Shown piece by piece: positions 1 to 8,206 of a DNA stretch of 64,000 nt; the first letter of the stretch is position 1, and every line of letters starts with the position of its first letter. Where the stretch lies: the NCBI RefSeq assembly GCF_000723185.1, contig NZ_CBTY010000006.1, positions 270,659 to 334,658 on the forward strand. Direction: 5' to 3'. This stretch comes from Candidatus Nitrosotenuis uzonensis (GTDB lineage: Archaea > Thermoproteota > Nitrososphaeria > Nitrososphaerales > Nitrosopumilaceae). A model generated the notes under the pieces. That model was given only the letters and a program-made list of their open reading frames with translations. It was not told where the DNA came from and made no database searches. Made by a program: the position numbers and the translations under genes.

Positions 1-218
1 TTGATATTGTAAAATACAGACACGACGATCTATTCAATCTGGATGTTCCAACCACATGTCCTGACGTTCCGCCGGAGGTACTTGATCCAAGACAGACTTG
101 GCAGGACAAGGATGCATATGATCTGTCTGCAAAAAAATTAGCACAAATGTTTGTGGACAACTTTAAAAAATTCAAGAACGTAGCGCAAGAAATAATCGAT
201 GCTGGACCAAAACCGTAG
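1..218 (+). CDS. pckA: Phosphoenolpyruvate carboxykinase (ATP), C-terminal end (partial)
   Basis: The window opens inside a gene whose last 71 codons are read from base 3 and end at TAG 216-218. The tail contains DVPPEVLDPRQTW, then DAYDLSAKKLAQMFVDNF and a KFKN segment. This matches what I know of the C-terminus of ATP-type PEP carboxykinase (conserved DPR-TW, YD-A-LA, F-NF-KF). That enzyme interconverts oxaloacetate and PEP and is the gluconeogenic entry in thaumarchaea. The start lies outside the window. The stop is one base from the convergent stop of the subtilase. No catalytic residue is visible in this fragment, so the call rests on the tail only. Confidence 0.75.
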   Translation, partial: DIVKYRHDDLFNLDVPTTCPDVPPEVLDPRQTWQDKDAYDLSAKKLAQMFVDNFKKFKNVAQEIIDAGPKP

Positions 219-219
219 G

Positions 220-2262
220 TTACCTAAGACGAATTATCAAGCCTAATGCGATTATCCCTGATACCGCTAGTACAACGATCAACACTTGCTGGCCTGGAAT
301 ATTCAGAGCTCTAAGGTCGAACATCTGCCTTTGTGTAGCATGTTCAACTATTATGCTACTGTAAACTGTTTTTGTCTCATTGTTGGCCTTCAGCTCAGCC
401 TGTATCCAGTATGTTCCTGGTTGGTAAATTGCAACTGGTTCATGTCTGGTTGGAGTGACTGAGACGCTGTTGACAAGCCTGGAATCCGAATTGAATACGG
501 ATATCTTCGCATACGACCATTCCTCTTGATAGTATAGAGAAAAGTCCAGTTTACCGCCGTCATCTGATACATGTATTGCAGCATCTGATATACGCAGTAT
601 GACTGGTATGCGGTATTTGGTTTGGCCGTCGGAGATAATGATCCTGCCTTCATATTGACCTGCAGATTGGTCTACTAGTGAAGCTGTAATCTCTAGCAGA
701 TTTCCGCTAATAGAATAACTGAATTCTGCCACTGGATGTTCAAAATCAAACTCAACTTGTATGTCGGAATCTTCTTGATTTAGCGTCTTTAACTGAAAGA
801 TGGTTGTACTACTCGTTTCAAACGGTGACAGATCAAAGATGGCGTGGTCTGGAATAATGATGAGATTTGCACCAAAGGCACGAGTAACATTCAGCCTGCC
901 AGCACCGCTGACCTCGTACGGAAAGCCAGTGCCGAATGTATCTGCAACAGGATCCGCCGTAGTAGTAAGTATTGATGCGACTTCCTGCGGACTAAGTGAT
1001 GGCGATTTTTGTAAAAGCAGAGCACTTGCGCCTGCAACGTGAGGTGCTGCAAAACTTGTCCCGCTTGTGAGATTATAGCCTCCGTTTATCGATGTAGTGT
1101 TTACAAAAACACCGGGGGCAACAAGATTCGGTTTTATATAAAATGGCGAGACTGGACCCCTTGAGCTAAAAAAAGAGACAAAGTCTGGATGATAGAAAAT
1201 GTTGATGGTGCCGACAGTCTTGTTTTGTAGCATATTTGCCAGATCAAGCCCATCCTCATTTGATATGGATACTGTTGGAATTCGCGGCTTGTAGTCAGGA
1301 CCCTCCTCTTTGTTTCTAAGATCACCAAGGAAGATTCCCGGCTCATTATTGAATACAATGAGTGCTTTTGCTCCAGCGTTTGCGGAATTCTTTTCTTTCT
1401 GTGAAAAGTATATCAGCTCATTTTCTTTATCACTGCCTCTCTGAACTAACAATATCTTGTCTTTTGCGTCAATTTTTGCGAGATCCTCTTCCCTGCCGTA
1501 CTTGCCAAACACAATCTCGCCAGTTATAGTCTGACTTGTGGGCTGCATGCCTACCATGGGCAACACTTGAAATCGTTTGCCATCAACCTGTAGCGTCGCT
1601 ACTAAACTCGCGGTTATGTTATTGTATGTGGCGCCAACTGTGATAGCATGTGGGTCCTTACCCGGGCTCCCTATGGTCATCCTATCCGGACCGCTATTTC
1701 CAGCAGCAACTATTACCACAACACCGCTACGAACTGCGTCGTTTATAGCATCCTCAATTCTGTCATTTGTGCGATTCACTCCAAGGCTTATGTTGATAAT
1801 ATCTGCACCATCTGAGATGGCTCGTTTTATTGCGTTGACAATGAGCTCCGACGAGACTGCGTTGCCTGTATCGGATACACGGTAAGCCAGAATCTTCGCA
1901 TCAGGTGCAATTCCTCTCATGATTCCATTTGCGGCAATTATTCCTGCCACCTCGGTTCCATGACCATTTATGTCCATGGGGCTGTTGTCGTTTTCAACAA
2001 AGTCGTATCCACCAACAACTTTGCTGTCATGTCCAAAGCCTAACAGGTCGGGATGATTATAGTCTACTCCAGTGTCAATGACTGCAACTTTGATTCCATT
2101 CCCTGTGAAACCAAGTCCATGGGGCTGTTGAACACCGACATATTTGGAACTCTTGTCCAACTGAATATCAAGTGCTGGTTCGTCATGAATTTTGTTCGAT
2201 AGCAAAATAATACATGATGCGATAAGGCAGAAACAAAAAACTACAACGCTTGGGTTTTTCAT
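220..2262 (-). CDS. Secreted, membrane-anchored S8 subtilisin-like protease with PA insert
   Basis: A 680-residue extracytoplasmic serine protease. A hydrophobic signal peptide spans about residues 5-22. The catalytic triad is Asp63 (VIDTGVD), His101 (NGHGTEVAG) and Ser402 (SGTSFAAPHVAG). A protease-associated (PA) domain is inserted between His and Ser, at about residues 220-355. The region from about 470 to 645 is beta-rich and Fn3-like, and a C-terminal membrane helix (about 657-677) ends in RLR, so the protease is probably displayed on the cell surface. It stands alone, convergent with pckA and divergent from the superoxide dismutase gene. The substrate is not predictable. All three catalytic residues are present, so it should be active. 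Confidence 0.93.
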   Translation of the reverse strand: MKNPSVVVFCFCLIASCIILLSNKIHDEPALDIQLDKSSKYVGVQQPHGLGFTGNGIKVAVIDTGVDYNHPDLLGFGHDSKVVGGYDFVENDNSPMDINGHGTEVAGIIAANGIMRGIAPDAKILAYRVSDTGNAVSSELIVNAIKRAISDGADIINISLGVNRTNDRIEDAINDAVRSGVVVIVAAGNSGPDRMTIGSPGKDPHAITVGATYNNITASLVATLQVDGKRFQVLPMVGMQPTSQTITGEIVFGKYGREEDLAKIDAKDKILLVQRGSDKENELIYFSQKEKNSANAGAKALIVFNNEPGIFLGDLRNKEEGPDYKPRIPTVSISNEDGLDLANMLQNKTVGTINIFYHPDFVSFFSSRGPVSPFYIKPNLVAPGVFVNTTSINGGYNLTSGTSFAAPHVAGASALLLQKSPSLSPQEVASILTTTADPVADTFGTGFPYEVSGAGRLNVTRAFGANLIIIPDHAIFDLSPFETSSTTIFQLKTLNQEDSDIQVEFDFEHPVAEFSYSISGNLLEITASLVDQSAGQYEGRIIISDGQTKYRIPVILRISDAAIHVSDDGGKLDFSLYYQEEWSYAKISVFNSDSRLVNSVSVTPTRHEPVAIYQPGTYWIQAELKANNETKTVYSSIIVEHATQRQMFDLRALNIPGQQVLIVVLAVSGIIALGLIIRLR

Positions 2263-2391
2263 TATGATCGGTATATCGACTAGTAAATACCGATGTTTAT
2301 AATATTGCCAAATTAATTCCGGATGACATTAACGTTCTGTAAAATCAGAGTAATACCAAATCGTTAAATTATGAATGGATTTATCAGTTAC

Positions 2392-3012
2392 ATGGGAAAA
2401 TATACACTTCCTGAAGTACCATATGCATACGATGCATTGGAGCCACACATTGACGCAAAAACGATGGAAATACACCACACAAAACATCACCAGGCATACA
2501 CAAATGGTCTGAATGACAACTGGGAAAAACTGCCCGCAGATCTTCAAAGCAAAGACCTGCTCGACGTTCTTGCAAACATAAACCAGGTGCCAGAGGCAGT
2601 ACGGGGTGCAATTAACTTTCATGGCGGAGGATACGACAACCACCGACTGTTTTGGAACAACATGAAAGCAAACGGTGGTGGAACACCAGGGGGGGCACTT
2701 GCAGATGCCATAAACAAGACATTTGGAAGCTTTGATGCCTTCAAAGAGCAGTTCTCAGCTAAAACTACGGCAATACAAGGAAGCGGCTGGGGGTGGCTTG
2801 TCTTTAATCCAAAATCAAACAACGTAGAATACAAAGCAATGCCAAACCAAACTAGTCCAAGAACCGAAGGATTAGTACCTCTACTGGGACTTGATGTCTG
2901 GGAACATGCGTACTATTTGAAATACCAAAACAAGCGAGCAGACTACGTAGGTGCGTGGTGGAACGTGGTTAACTGGGATGAAGTGGCAAGTCGCTTCTCC
3001 AAGGCAAAATAA
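2392..3012 (+). CDS. sodA: Fe/Mn superoxide dismutase
   Basis: Converts superoxide to O2 and H2O2; cytoplasmic, important in aerobic ammonia oxidisers. About 206 residues from the start MGKYTLPEVPYAYDALEPHI. The metal-ligand motifs of the Fe/Mn family are present: HHTKHHQAY near the N-terminus and DVWEHAYYLKY near the C-terminus, with WGWLV in between. An in-frame ATG 21 bases upstream (2371) would add an unusual seven-residue extension, so I chose 2392, where the conserved N-terminus begins. Whether Fe or Mn is bound cannot be told by eye. Monocistronic. Confidence 0.95.
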   Translation: MGKYTLPEVPYAYDALEPHIDAKTMEIHHTKHHQAYTNGLNDNWEKLPADLQSKDLLDVLANINQVPEAVRGAINFHGGGYDNHRLFWNNMKANGGGTPGGALADAINKTFGSFDAFKEQFSAKTTAIQGSGWGWLVFNPKSNNVEYKAMPNQTSPRTEGLVPLLGLDVWEHAYYLKYQNKRADYVGAWWNVVNWDEVASRFSKAK

Positions 3013-3030
3013 TTCTTCTCTTTTTTTTGT

Positions 3031-3426
3031 TCATTCTTCCAACCAATCATTTTTGATCTTTGCATTGGTGCCTATTGCAAAAGCTATTCCTTTCCATGGC
3101 TCTGAGAATTTGTTGTAAAATCGGTGCGGCACTCTAGGTGGTATGAATATGAGTGTCTTTGGATGTACTGTCCTAGTGGTACTGCCTACTGTGACAAGAC
3201 ATTTTCCATCAAGGCAGTAGACTATGACAAACTCATTTCTGTGTGTATGCATCTTGTGCACCTGACCAGCTTCTATTCTTGCTTCAAGCCCTGCGATTCT
3301 ATTACCTTTGATTTTTTCGTTTAGCAACATTTTGATTTTGAGCTTGTCTGTAGGATGCTCATTTTTGTACGGATACTGCCATCTTGATCTTGATCTTGTA
3401 AATTTTCCATTTTTTGATAAGGGCAT
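3031..3426 (-). CDS. Small cupin-fold protein
   Basis: A 131-residue protein with one cupin_2 barrel: cupin motif 1 around HKMHTHRNEFVIVYCLDG, motif 2 around PPRVPHRFYNKF. The two His-rich motifs could bind a divalent metal. Members range from dioxygenases to isomerases and sugar-binding sensors, so no reaction can be assigned. The reading frame stays open upstream to 3603, but that stretch lies under the divergent prefoldin gene. I chose ATG 3426 because a TATAAA box ends 25 bases upstream (minus strand, 3456-3451). A shorter start at MLLNEKI is possible. Confidence 0.7.
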   Translation of the reverse strand: MPLSKNGKFTRSRSRWQYPYKNEHPTDKLKIKMLLNEKIKGNRIAGLEARIEAGQVHKMHTHRNEFVIVYCLDGKCLVTVGSTTRTVHPKTLIFIPPRVPHRFYNKFSEPWKGIAFAIGTNAKIKNDWLEE

Positions 3427-3448
3427 ATTTCTTTGTAGTACATGAATG

Positions 3449-3458
3449 CATTTATAGG
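3449..3458. promoter_or_regulatory. Shared TATA element for divergent cupin and prefoldin genes
   Basis: The sequence GCATTTATAG reads as TTTATA on the plus strand, 26-31 bp upstream of the prefoldin ATG at 3482. It reads as TATAAA on the minus strand, 25 bp upstream of the cupin ATG at 3426. Both distances fit archaeal leaderless initiation. I infer one TATA core used in both directions, or two overlapping boxes. Confidence 0.5.
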
Positions 3459-3481
3459 ATACTGGAGCAAGTTCGGGGTAA

Positions 3482-3901
3482 ATGAGTGAGGAACAAGCAC
3501 AACAACTTCTATACCAGATGCAAGTCTTGGAATCTTTTGCGGCAAATCTTGAACAAAAAGAACATGCAATAGTTACGTTTCTTCGAGAAGCAATGGCATC
3601 CATACAGTCGATTAAAGCAATTCAGAATCAGGAATCTGAATCTCTTGTGCCCGTTGGGCTCGGCACGTATGTCAAGGCCACGATTTTTGGAAATTCCAAA
3701 GTAATACAAGACATCGGAGCTGGAATTGCAGTTGAAAAAGACCCAGAGTCTGCGATAAACTATCTGGAAACTAGAATAAAGGAACTGCAAGTGGCACTCA
3801 ATGATACATCTACTCAAAAACACGAAACGATGATGAGAATCGAACAACTAAAAGAAGAAATGAATAATTTCATTCAATCTGCAAATCCGTCACAACAATA
3901 G
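3482..3901 (+). CDS. pfdA: Prefoldin subunit alpha
   Basis: Subunit of the hexameric prefoldin (GimC) chaperone, which holds unfolded proteins and passes them to the thermosome. The 139-residue protein has the expected layout: an N-terminal coiled coil (about 5-45, QMQVLESFAANLEQKE), a central beta-hairpin region (LVPVGLGTYVKATIFGN) and a C-terminal coiled coil (about 90-135). ATG 3482 is probably leaderless, with the shared TATA box upstream. The next gene is ftsY, nine bases downstream. The pairing of prefoldin alpha with ftsY is common in archaea and links nascent-chain handling with membrane targeting. The beta subunit is encoded at 34492. Confidence 0.92.
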   Translation: MSEEQAQQLLYQMQVLESFAANLEQKEHAIVTFLREAMASIQSIKAIQNQESESLVPVGLGTYVKATIFGNSKVIQDIGAGIAVEKDPESAINYLETRIKELQVALNDTSTQKHETMMRIEQLKEEMNNFIQSANPSQQ

Positions 3902-3910
3902 GCGAGATTA

Positions 3911-5233
3911 ATGTTTGACAAATTACGTTCTGCATTCTCATCTGCTGTTAAGAGCTTCGGAGAAAAGGAACTAAAAGCAAGTGATATTGATGACATCCTA
4001 TTTCAGCTTGAGATTGCGTTAATGGAATCTGATGTCGCTACGGAAGTTATTGAATCGATCAAATCTGATTTGAAAAAACAACTGGTGGGAACATCCGTTG
4101 ACAAAAAAGAGATCGAAGGGTTTGTAAAAAATAGCCTTGTCAAGATAATATCTGATCTTTTCGACGCAGCAGGAACTATTGATATAATTGAAAAGATTCA
4201 ATCTAAAAAAAATGCTGGAGAACCATGCGTTATCTTGTTTGTCGGAATTAACGGAACTGGAAAGACTACCACTCTTGCCAAGATTGCGTATCTTTTAAAA
4301 GAAAATAAATTTTCAATAGTGATTGCAGCAGCAGATACTTTCAGGGCCGGTGCAATAGAACAGATTACAGAGCATGCAAACAGATTGAATCTTAAAGTGA
4401 TTGCTCAAAACTATGGTGCGGATCCTGCAGCAGTAGCAAGAGATGCAGTATTACATGCAAAATCACATAAAATTGATTGTGTTCTGATTGACACGGCGGG
4501 AAGGATGCAGACTAGTAGAAACCTGATGGACCAAATTGAGAAGATCACTAAAGTTGTAAAGCCTGATTTGAAGATCTTTGTAGGTGATTCACTTGCTGGA
4601 AACGATACTGTAAACCAAGCAAGAGAGTTCTATCAACATACAGAATTTGATGGTGCTATACTGACAAAAAGTGACGCGGATGCAAGGGGAGGAGCAGCTT
4701 TATCCGTTGTAAAGATAACATCAAAACCTGTTATTTATGTGGGCATGGGTCAAGAATATGCTGACATAAGACCATTTGATAAGAAACTGTTTCTTGAAAC
4801 AGTATTTGGAGAAGGTTTGAGTATGGTACAACCAGAACCAAAACCAGAACCAAAACCAGAACCAAAACCAGAACCAAAACCAGAACCAAAACCAGAACCA
4901 AAACCAGAACCAAAACCAGAACCAAAACCAGAACCAAAACCAGAACCAAAACCAGAACCAAAACCAGAACCAAACAAAATCACTGATCCGTTCGAAGGCA
5001 TCAAAGACGATGACATATCGAAATTTGCAGACCTGTATGATGTAGCTCCACCAGAAAACGATGAACAAGCATTCCTAATGGCTAGTAGAATACGAAAATG
5101 GATATCTGATGGACGTCCAAAACCTGAAGAGCAGAAGAAAAAAGAACATGATGAGACTGAACAGGAGAAAGTTAAAGAAGACAGGAAAGAAAAACCAAAG
5201 AAGAAAGGATTTTTCGGATGGATGAAAAAATGA
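3911..5233 (+). CDS. ftsY: Signal recognition particle receptor FtsY with unusual C-terminal PEPK-repeat tail
   Basis: GTPase receptor that docks SRP-ribosome complexes at the membrane. The NG domain is complete within residues 1-303: G1 loop GINGTGKTTT (from residue 112), ADTFRAGAIEQ, DTAGRMQ, TKSDADARGG and the closing GMGQEYADIRPF. FtsY normally ends soon after this. Here residues 308-355 are twelve PEPK units (the last is PEPN), followed by an 85-residue charged tail with a short helical part (DDISKFADLYDV) and a lysine-rich end KKKGFFGWMKK. The aromatic-basic end could touch lipid. The usual acidic or amphipathic A-region at the N-terminus is minimal, so the tail may replace it (inference). 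The stop TGA overlaps the argF ATG. Confidence 0.95.
   Translation: MFDKLRSAFSSAVKSFGEKELKASDIDDILFQLEIALMESDVATEVIESIKSDLKKQLVGTSVDKKEIEGFVKNSLVKIISDLFDAAGTIDIIEKIQSKKNAGEPCVILFVGINGTGKTTTLAKIAYLLKENKFSIVIAAADTFRAGAIEQITEHANRLNLKVIAQNYGADPAAVARDAVLHAKSHKIDCVLIDTAGRMQTSRNLMDQIEKITKVVKPDLKIFVGDSLAGNDTVNQAREFYQHTEFDGAILTKSDADARGGAALSVVKITSKPVIYVGMGQEYADIRPFDKKLFLETVFGEGLSMVQPEPKPEPKPEPKPEPKPEPKPEPKPEPKPEPKPEPKPEPKPEPKPEPNKITDPFEGIKDDDISKFADLYDVAPPENDEQAFLMASRIRKWISDGRPKPEEQKKKEHDETEQEKVKEDRKEKPKKKGFFGWMKK
4832..4975 (+). repeat. 12 x 12-bp tandem repeat encoding PEPK
   Basis: Twelve consecutive units of CCAGAACCAAAA, in frame with ftsY. Eleven are identical at every base, and the last differs only at its final base (AAC for AAA). 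Identity at silent positions points to recent expansion by slippage or unequal exchange rather than selection on the protein alone. The repeat sits exactly between the GTPase domain and the charged tail. Confidence 0.97.
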
Positions 5234-6135
5234 TCAAAACCAAAGATCTCTTAACACTTGGTGAACTTGACAGAAAACAAATCGTACAGATATTAGAACT
5301 TGCAATAAAGATGAAAAAGGATCTAAAAAAAGGCATAACAAAACCAGTTCTAAAAAATAAAACACTGGCCATGATATTCCAGAAACCCTCCACACGAACC
5401 AGAGTCAGCTTTGAGACTGGAATGTTCCAGCTTGGAGGTCACGCAATACATATGTCTGCACAAGATCTACAACTGTCGCGTGGTGAAACTATAGATGACA
5501 CCGCTAAAACACTTTCAAGATATGTTGACATAATAATGGCACGAGTCTATGATCACTCTACAATAGTCTCGCTTGCCGAGTCTGCAAGCGTTCCAGTAAT
5601 TAATGGCCTATCAAATTCTTTTCACCCGTGCCAGATCCTAGCAGATCTGATGACAATTAAGGAAAAGAAAAGACGCTTTAATGGACTCAAACTTGCATGG
5701 ATTGGAGATGGGAATAACGTCTGTAATTCTATGATATATGGCTGCTCGCGTGTGGGCATCTCGATTTCAATCGCAACACCAAAAGGATTTGAGCCGAATT
5801 TACAAGTGGTAAAAGAATGCCGTAACCTCACTGAAATTAATTTGTTCCAGGATCCAAATATGGCAGTAAAAGACGCTGACATCATAGTTACAGATACATT
5901 TGTTTCAATACATGACAAACCTGGTCGACTTGAAAAATTCTACCCGAAATACCAAGTAAACTCGTCACTTATGGAGCGAGCCAAAAAAGACGCCATTTTC
6001 ATGCATTGCCTACCTGCAAAAAGGGGTCAAGAAGTAACCTCATCCGTAATTGACGGATCGCAATCTGTTGTATGGGATGAAGCTGAGAATCGCCTTCATA
6101 CTCAAAAAGCGCTGCTTGCACTGCTTACTTTCTAA
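5230..6135 (+). CDS. argF: Ornithine carbamoyltransferase
   Basis: Makes citrulline from ornithine and carbamoyl phosphate in arginine synthesis. 301 residues from ATG 5230, which overlaps the ftsY stop as ATGA. The carbamoyl-phosphate loop STRTR (residues 54-58), the HPCQ motif (FHPCQILADLMT) and the ornithine motif HCLPAKRG near the C-terminus are all present and mark OTC rather than aspartate transcarbamoylase. An upstream in-frame ATG (5218) would add four residues; the overlapping one gives the usual N-terminus. Probably co-transcribed with pfdA-ftsY. The biological link is not obvious. Confidence 0.94.
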   Translation: MIKTKDLLTLGELDRKQIVQILELAIKMKKDLKKGITKPVLKNKTLAMIFQKPSTRTRVSFETGMFQLGGHAIHMSAQDLQLSRGETIDDTAKTLSRYVDIIMARVYDHSTIVSLAESASVPVINGLSNSFHPCQILADLMTIKEKKRRFNGLKLAWIGDGNNVCNSMIYGCSRVGISISIATPKGFEPNLQVVKECRNLTEINLFQDPNMAVKDADIIVTDTFVSIHDKPGRLEKFYPKYQVNSSLMERAKKDAIFMHCLPAKRGQEVTSSVIDGSQSVVWDEAENRLHTQKALLALLTF

Positions 6136-6136
6136 C

Positions 6137-6145
6137 GTTTATAAG
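6137..6145 (+). promoter_or_regulatory. TATA box of the uL18-secY operon
   Basis: TTTATAAG lies directly after the argF stop and about 30-38 bp before the uL18 ATG (6175). It is the most likely promoter for the downstream ribosomal protein/secY/adk series, which shows no other obvious internal promoter until 12.82 kb. Confidence 0.55.
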
Positions 6146-6174
6146 AGCTGTTTCGAGATTTGTCCAATATCGCA

Positions 6175-6657
6175 ATGGCATATTCGACGATACTCCGACG
6201 TTTACGTGAGGAAAAAACTAACTATAAGAAGCGTAAGCTAATGCTAATGAGCAGGCGTGATTTTGTAACCGTACAAATCTCAAACGAAAACACCTTGGTA
6301 CAAATCCACAAGCCTGAATTTACTGGCGATAAAGTAATTGCATCTGCACACTCCAGATTCCTTATATCAAAAGGCTGGAAAGGTTCAAGAAAGAACGTAC
6401 CTGCAGCATATCTGACAGGCTATTATGCCGGAAAAAAGGCACTCTCAAAAGGGGCCAAAGACGTGATCTTGTATAGTGGCACAAGAAAATACACACAGAG
6501 AATGGCAGCTGCATTAAGGGGTATCATAGATGCCGGCCTTGAGGTACCTGCAGACAAGGAAGCACTTCCAAATGATGCCAGAATTAATGGCGAGCATCTT
6601 AAAGTCAAAAACGATATTGCAAAAATAAAATCATCCATAGATGGTGAGGTCAAGTAA
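6175..6657 (+). CDS. rpl18: Large ribosomal subunit protein uL18 (L18)
   Basis: 5S rRNA-binding protein of the central protuberance, 160 residues. It begins MAYSTILRRLREEKTNYKKR, typical of archaeal uL18, followed by the YTGYYAGKKA-type segment (here LTGYYAGKKALSKGAKDV) and a GIIDAGLEVP stretch. A TTG at 6160 would extend the protein by five residues, but ATG 6175 begins the conserved N-terminus. First gene of the archaeal spc-end cluster uL18-uS5-uL30-uL15-secY, followed two bases later by uS5. Confidence 0.95.
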   Translation: MAYSTILRRLREEKTNYKKRKLMLMSRRDFVTVQISNENTLVQIHKPEFTGDKVIASAHSRFLISKGWKGSRKNVPAAYLTGYYAGKKALSKGAKDVILYSGTRKYTQRMAAALRGIIDAGLEVPADKEALPNDARINGEHLKVKNDIAKIKSSIDGEVK

Positions 6658-6659
6658 GT

Positions 6660-7310
6660 ATGAGCCAAACATCACAGCAAAGACCACCACGAGAAAAACG
6701 TGCACCGCGAAGGGAAGAAGAACAGCCATGGGTTCCAAGAACAGAACTCGGCAAAAAAGTCGCAGCTGGAGTTATCACGTCAATGGACGAAATTTACGCT
6801 AATGGACTTAGAATTCAAGAAGCAGGGATCATCAAAAAACTTTTGCCAGATCTTAGAACAGAAGTAATTGATGTTGGAATGGTCCAGACCATGACACCAA
6901 ACGGGCAGCGCACCAAATTCAAGGCAATGGTAGCTGCAGGAAATGAAAATGGCTACCTTGGAATCGGTCAAGGCAAATCAAAACAAATGAGAGTCGCAAT
7001 CGAAAAAGCAACTACAAACGCATATCTTAACGTAAGTCCAGTAAAGCTGGGTTGTGGCAGCTGGGAATGCAGATGCGACCAATCCCACTCTGTGCCGTTC
7101 AAGGTGAGAGGAAAAGGAGGAAGCGTGGTCGTTGAAATCGTTCCTGCCCCAAGAGGCCTAGGACTTGTTGCAGGAGGAAAAATAAGAAATCTTCTCAAAC
7201 TTGCAGGACTTAAGGATGCTTGGACAACGGCAAAAGGCTCAACTGCTACAATGAATTCAACATCAAAGGCTGTCTTAGAGTGCCTCAGACAGACATTCAG
7301 CCAAGGTTGA
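6660..7310 (+). CDS. rps5: Small ribosomal subunit protein uS5 (S5)
   Basis: 30S protein involved in decoding fidelity and mRNA entry. 216 residues with a basic, charged N-terminal tail (residues 1-25), the dsRNA-binding-like S5 N-domain containing GNENGYLGIGQGKSKQMRVA, and the C-terminal domain VVEIVPAPRGLGLVAGG. A GCGSWECRCDQ segment carries three Cys (CGSWECRC), as in many archaeal and eukaryotic S5 proteins. It lies between uL18 (2-base gap) and uL30 (5-base gap), so translation is probably coupled. Confidence 0.95.
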   Translation: MSQTSQQRPPREKRAPRREEEQPWVPRTELGKKVAAGVITSMDEIYANGLRIQEAGIIKKLLPDLRTEVIDVGMVQTMTPNGQRTKFKAMVAAGNENGYLGIGQGKSKQMRVAIEKATTNAYLNVSPVKLGCGSWECRCDQSHSVPFKVRGKGGSVVVEIVPAPRGLGLVAGGKIRNLLKLAGLKDAWTTAKGSTATMNSTSKAVLECLRQTFSQG

Positions 7311-7315
7311 TTGAA

Positions 7316-7783
7316 ATGGCAAAAGCATACCTTGTAGTCAGAATGCACGGGCAAATCAATGTCCCTCATTGGGCTACCAACACTTTGGAACTACTCAAAT
7401 TAGACAAAAAATTCAGAGCTACAATAGTTCCTGCCAAAGATAACACACTTGGCATGCTTAATAGAATAAAGCATTATGTTTCATGGCAGGAAGCTGATCT
7501 GAATATTACAAAAGAATTGTTTAACAAAAAAGCAAGAAAATCAGGATATAAAAAAATAACAGACGATGATCTAGTGCAGCTAGGCTTCAAATCAATTGAC
7601 GAACTTGCTTCTTCAATAACTGAAGGAAAAACATCTATGAATAGGATTAAACCGATCAAACCTTGGTTTGCCCTCTCTCCACCAAAAAAAGGATTCAAAC
7701 GAAGTACAAGAAAGACTTACGGGGAAGGCGGAATCTTGGGACAAAATAAAGAACTTGCAGAGCTTGTAAGGAGCATGATCTAG
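7316..7783 (+). CDS. rpl30: Large ribosomal subunit protein uL30 (L30)
   Basis: 155-residue archaeal-length L30 starting MAKAYLVVRMHGQINVPHWA. The conserved NTLGMLNRIKHYVSW and the C-terminal FALSPPKKGFKRSTRKTYGEGG stretch are present. The frame is open further upstream inside uS5, but ATG 7316 sits five bases after the uS5 stop and begins the conserved sequence. Its TAG stop abuts the uL15 ATG. Confidence 0.94.
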   Translation: MAKAYLVVRMHGQINVPHWATNTLELLKLDKKFRATIVPAKDNTLGMLNRIKHYVSWQEADLNITKELFNKKARKSGYKKITDDDLVQLGFKSIDELASSITEGKTSMNRIKPIKPWFALSPPKKGFKRSTRKTYGEGGILGQNKELAELVRSMI

Positions 7784-8206
7784 ATGGCAACAAGACTGCG
7801 AAAAACAAGAAAATTCAGAGGGTCCAGAACGCATGGCTGGGGTCAGATAGGACAGCACAGAGCAAGCGGCCACAAAGGGGGTCTTGGAAAAGCAGGACTG
7901 CACAAGCACCTTTTCAGCACATTACTGAAGGACAACCCTGATCACTTCGGTCATGATTCCACTCATCCACCTCACCCGATTGTTACAAAGAAATGGGCAA
8001 GTCTTAGGGACCTAGATGACATCTTTGCCAAACACGGCAAACAAGAAGGCAGCAAAAAGGTATTAGATCTTGACGGCTTAGGATATGACAAACTTCTAGG
8101 AGGAGGACAAGTACAAGGTGCCTACTCCATCAAAGTCCAGCGATACACCGCTTCTGCAGAAGAAAAGATCAAAAAGGCAGGGGGAGAGGTGTTAGCTGTT
8201 GAGTGA
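7784..8206 (+). CDS. rpl15: Large ribosomal subunit protein uL15 (L15)
   Basis: 140-residue 50S protein that starts immediately after the uL30 stop. The glycine/basic N-terminus (TRKFRGSRTHGWGQIGQHRA) is the signature of archaeal uL15, which threads into rRNA. The C-terminal globular part holds DLDGLGYDKLLGGG. The gene overlaps the TTG start of secY by eight bases, the usual uL15-secY junction. Confidence 0.94.
   Translation: MATRLRKTRKFRGSRTHGWGQIGQHRASGHKGGLGKAGLHKHLFSTLLKDNPDHFGHDSTHPPHPIVTKKWASLRDLDDIFAKHGKQEGSKKVLDLDGLGYDKLLGGGQVQGAYSIKVQRYTASAEEKIKKAGGEVLAVE

Noticed and set aside
4832..4975. Regular short repeats that might suggest a CRISPR array
   Set aside because: 12-bp units with no spacers, in frame within ftsY; a coding minisatellite.
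4721..5068. Minus-strand frames made of Phe-Trp, Val-Leu and Gly-Ser-Gly-Phe repeats
   Set aside because: These are the reverse readings of the PEPK minisatellite in ftsY, not genes.
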